64,000 bases of DNA from Actinomadura luteofluorescens (lineage in GTDB: Bacteria; Actinomycetota; Actinomycetes; Streptosporangiales; Streptosporangiaceae): contig NZ_JACCBA010000001.1 in assembly GCF_013409365.1 (NCBI RefSeq), positions 1,860,001-1,924,000 of the forward strand, written 5' to 3'. Under the pieces are notes generated by a model. It made no database searches and was not told where the DNA came from. It was given only the letters and a program-made list of their open reading frames with translations. Positions 63,522-64,000 of this stretch are shown piece after piece. How positions within the stretch are numbered: the first letter of the stretch is position 1; the number at the start of each line of letters is the position of its first letter. Both the position numbers and the translations under genes were made by a program.

Positions 63522-63560
63522 CCTCCAAGTCTGCCCCGCTCCGCCGCCTGCTTCGACCGG

Positions 63561-64000
63561 TCAGGCGTCCCCGAGCTTGTCGCGGAGCCAGTCGGGGATG
63601 TGCTCGGCCGCGCGCGGGAAGCGGTCGAGGTCCTGGACGTAGGCGGACGGGGCCAGCGGCGGCGTGAAGTCGGGCTCGCCGTCGTAGTCGAACTCGGCGC
63701 TGAAATGGCCGGAGCGCTCGACCTGGAGGCGCGCGGTGAACCAGGCGCCCTTGTCGGACCGGTACATGACGCGGCGCAGCTCGTCCATCTTCCCGACGGC
63801 CTGGCCCGGGGGCAGGGCCGTGCGGCGCCCGCCGCCGGGCCCCTCGACCTCGAAGGACGCGCTGTCGATGCCGACCGTCGCGCGGAACTCGAAGTCGAGC
63901 CGCTGCCAGCCCGCGGGGGCGGCCGAACGCAGCGCGCGCACGGCGCCGTTCACCGTCTCCCGTTCCTTCTCGGAACGCAGAACCTGCTCGGGGTGGGTCA
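63561..64000 (-). CDS. YezG/DUF600-like putative immunity protein (5' end outside window)
   Basis: 146 residues visible; the frame stays open to the window edge (THPEQVLRSEKERETVNGAV...), so the true start is beyond 64000. Seen: KGAWFTARLQVERSGHFSAE, FDYDGEPDF, and YVQDLDRFPRAAEHIPDWL, which fit the YezG/DUF600 family of immunity proteins to polymorphic toxins. It is 39 bp from hemW. The toxin, if any, should be upstream (beyond the window). Confidence 0.75.
   Translation of the reverse strand, partial: THPEQVLRSEKERETVNGAVRALRSAAPAGWQRLDFEFRATVGIDSASFEVEGPGGGRRTALPPGQAVGKMDELRRVMYRSDKGAWFTARLQVERSGHFSAEFDYDGEPDFTPPLAPSAYVQDLDRFPRAAEHIPDWLRDKLGDA

Overview
The window is high-GC (roughly 70 % or more) actinobacterial chromosome. 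The gene content points to a filamentous actinomycete of the Thermomonosporaceae/Streptosporangiales type, most like Actinomadura: SARP-type regulator, F420-type luciferase-like oxidoreductase, DinB/mycothiol-type isomerase, DUF1906 and DUF3097 proteins, many GTG/TTG starts, and the actinobacterial core order dnaG-sigma ... glyS ... uppS-recO ... leuA ... era ... corC-ybeY-phoH ... rsmE-dnaJ-hrcA ... hemW. The genus is an inference; no rRNA or tRNA gene is present. The stretch is mostly conserved chromosomal core with small accessory insertions and no phage, IS element or CRISPR array.

Layout. 1-2.3 kb: iron-uptake genes efeO-efeB behind two tandem iron boxes, with efeU not visible. 2.3-6.1 kb: YbjQ-like protein, a primary-type sigma factor and DnaG. 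6.2-14.6 kb: M20 peptidase, an orphan sugar-ABC ATPase, a MocR regulator, a DinB-like protein, a MerR regulator divergent from an LLM oxidoreductase with two matching palindromic operators, an ECF41/SigJ sigma factor and GtrA. 14.6-25.6 kb: MFS exporter, ferredoxin-reductase-type flavoprotein, dgt, YdcF, ppdK and a GH15 trehalase/glucoamylase divergent across a DasR-like site, and a septum-formation-like membrane protein. 25.6-36.1 kb: fused SecDF, small secreted proteins, glyS, a DUF1906 glycoside-hydrolase-like protein, and a complete zinc operon znuA-znuC-znuB-zur with its own Zur-like box. 36.3-41.8 kb: a secreted M4 protease, OsmC, uppS-recO, and a cytoplasmic protealysin-type M4 protease translationally coupled to its probable inhibitor, emfourin. 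41.8-47 kb: leuA with a leucine-rich attenuator peptide, DDAH, era. 47-52.8 kb: a giant SARP/AAA regulator and an MMPL exporter. 53-64 kb: catalytically dead cytidine-deaminase-like protein, corC, ybeY, phoH, HIT, an ECF sigma factor with a membrane partner and its own ECF-type promoter, rsmE, dnaJ-hrcA with a CIRCE element, DUF3097, hemW, and the start of a YezG-like immunity gene.

How the parts work together. Metal homeostasis is prominent: the iron (efe) and zinc (znu-zur) units each carry recognisable operators for metalloregulators. Several units appear self-controlled: MerR/LLM, HrcA/CIRCE, the ECF sigma and its putative membrane partner, and leuA by leader-peptide attenuation. Translational coupling (ATGA, GTGA, TTGA overlaps) is common, as in znuA-znuC-znuB-zur, recO-uppS, phoH-ybeY-corC and protealysin-emfourin. 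Convergent and end-of-operon gaps usually carry long GC hairpins, two of which contain the stop codon of the upstream gene. A short intergenic repeat family occurs at 38.6 kb and 47.0 kb. The least-described candidates are the intracellular protealysin-emfourin pair with a hairpin over its start codon, the repeat family, and the stop-codon-spanning hairpins.
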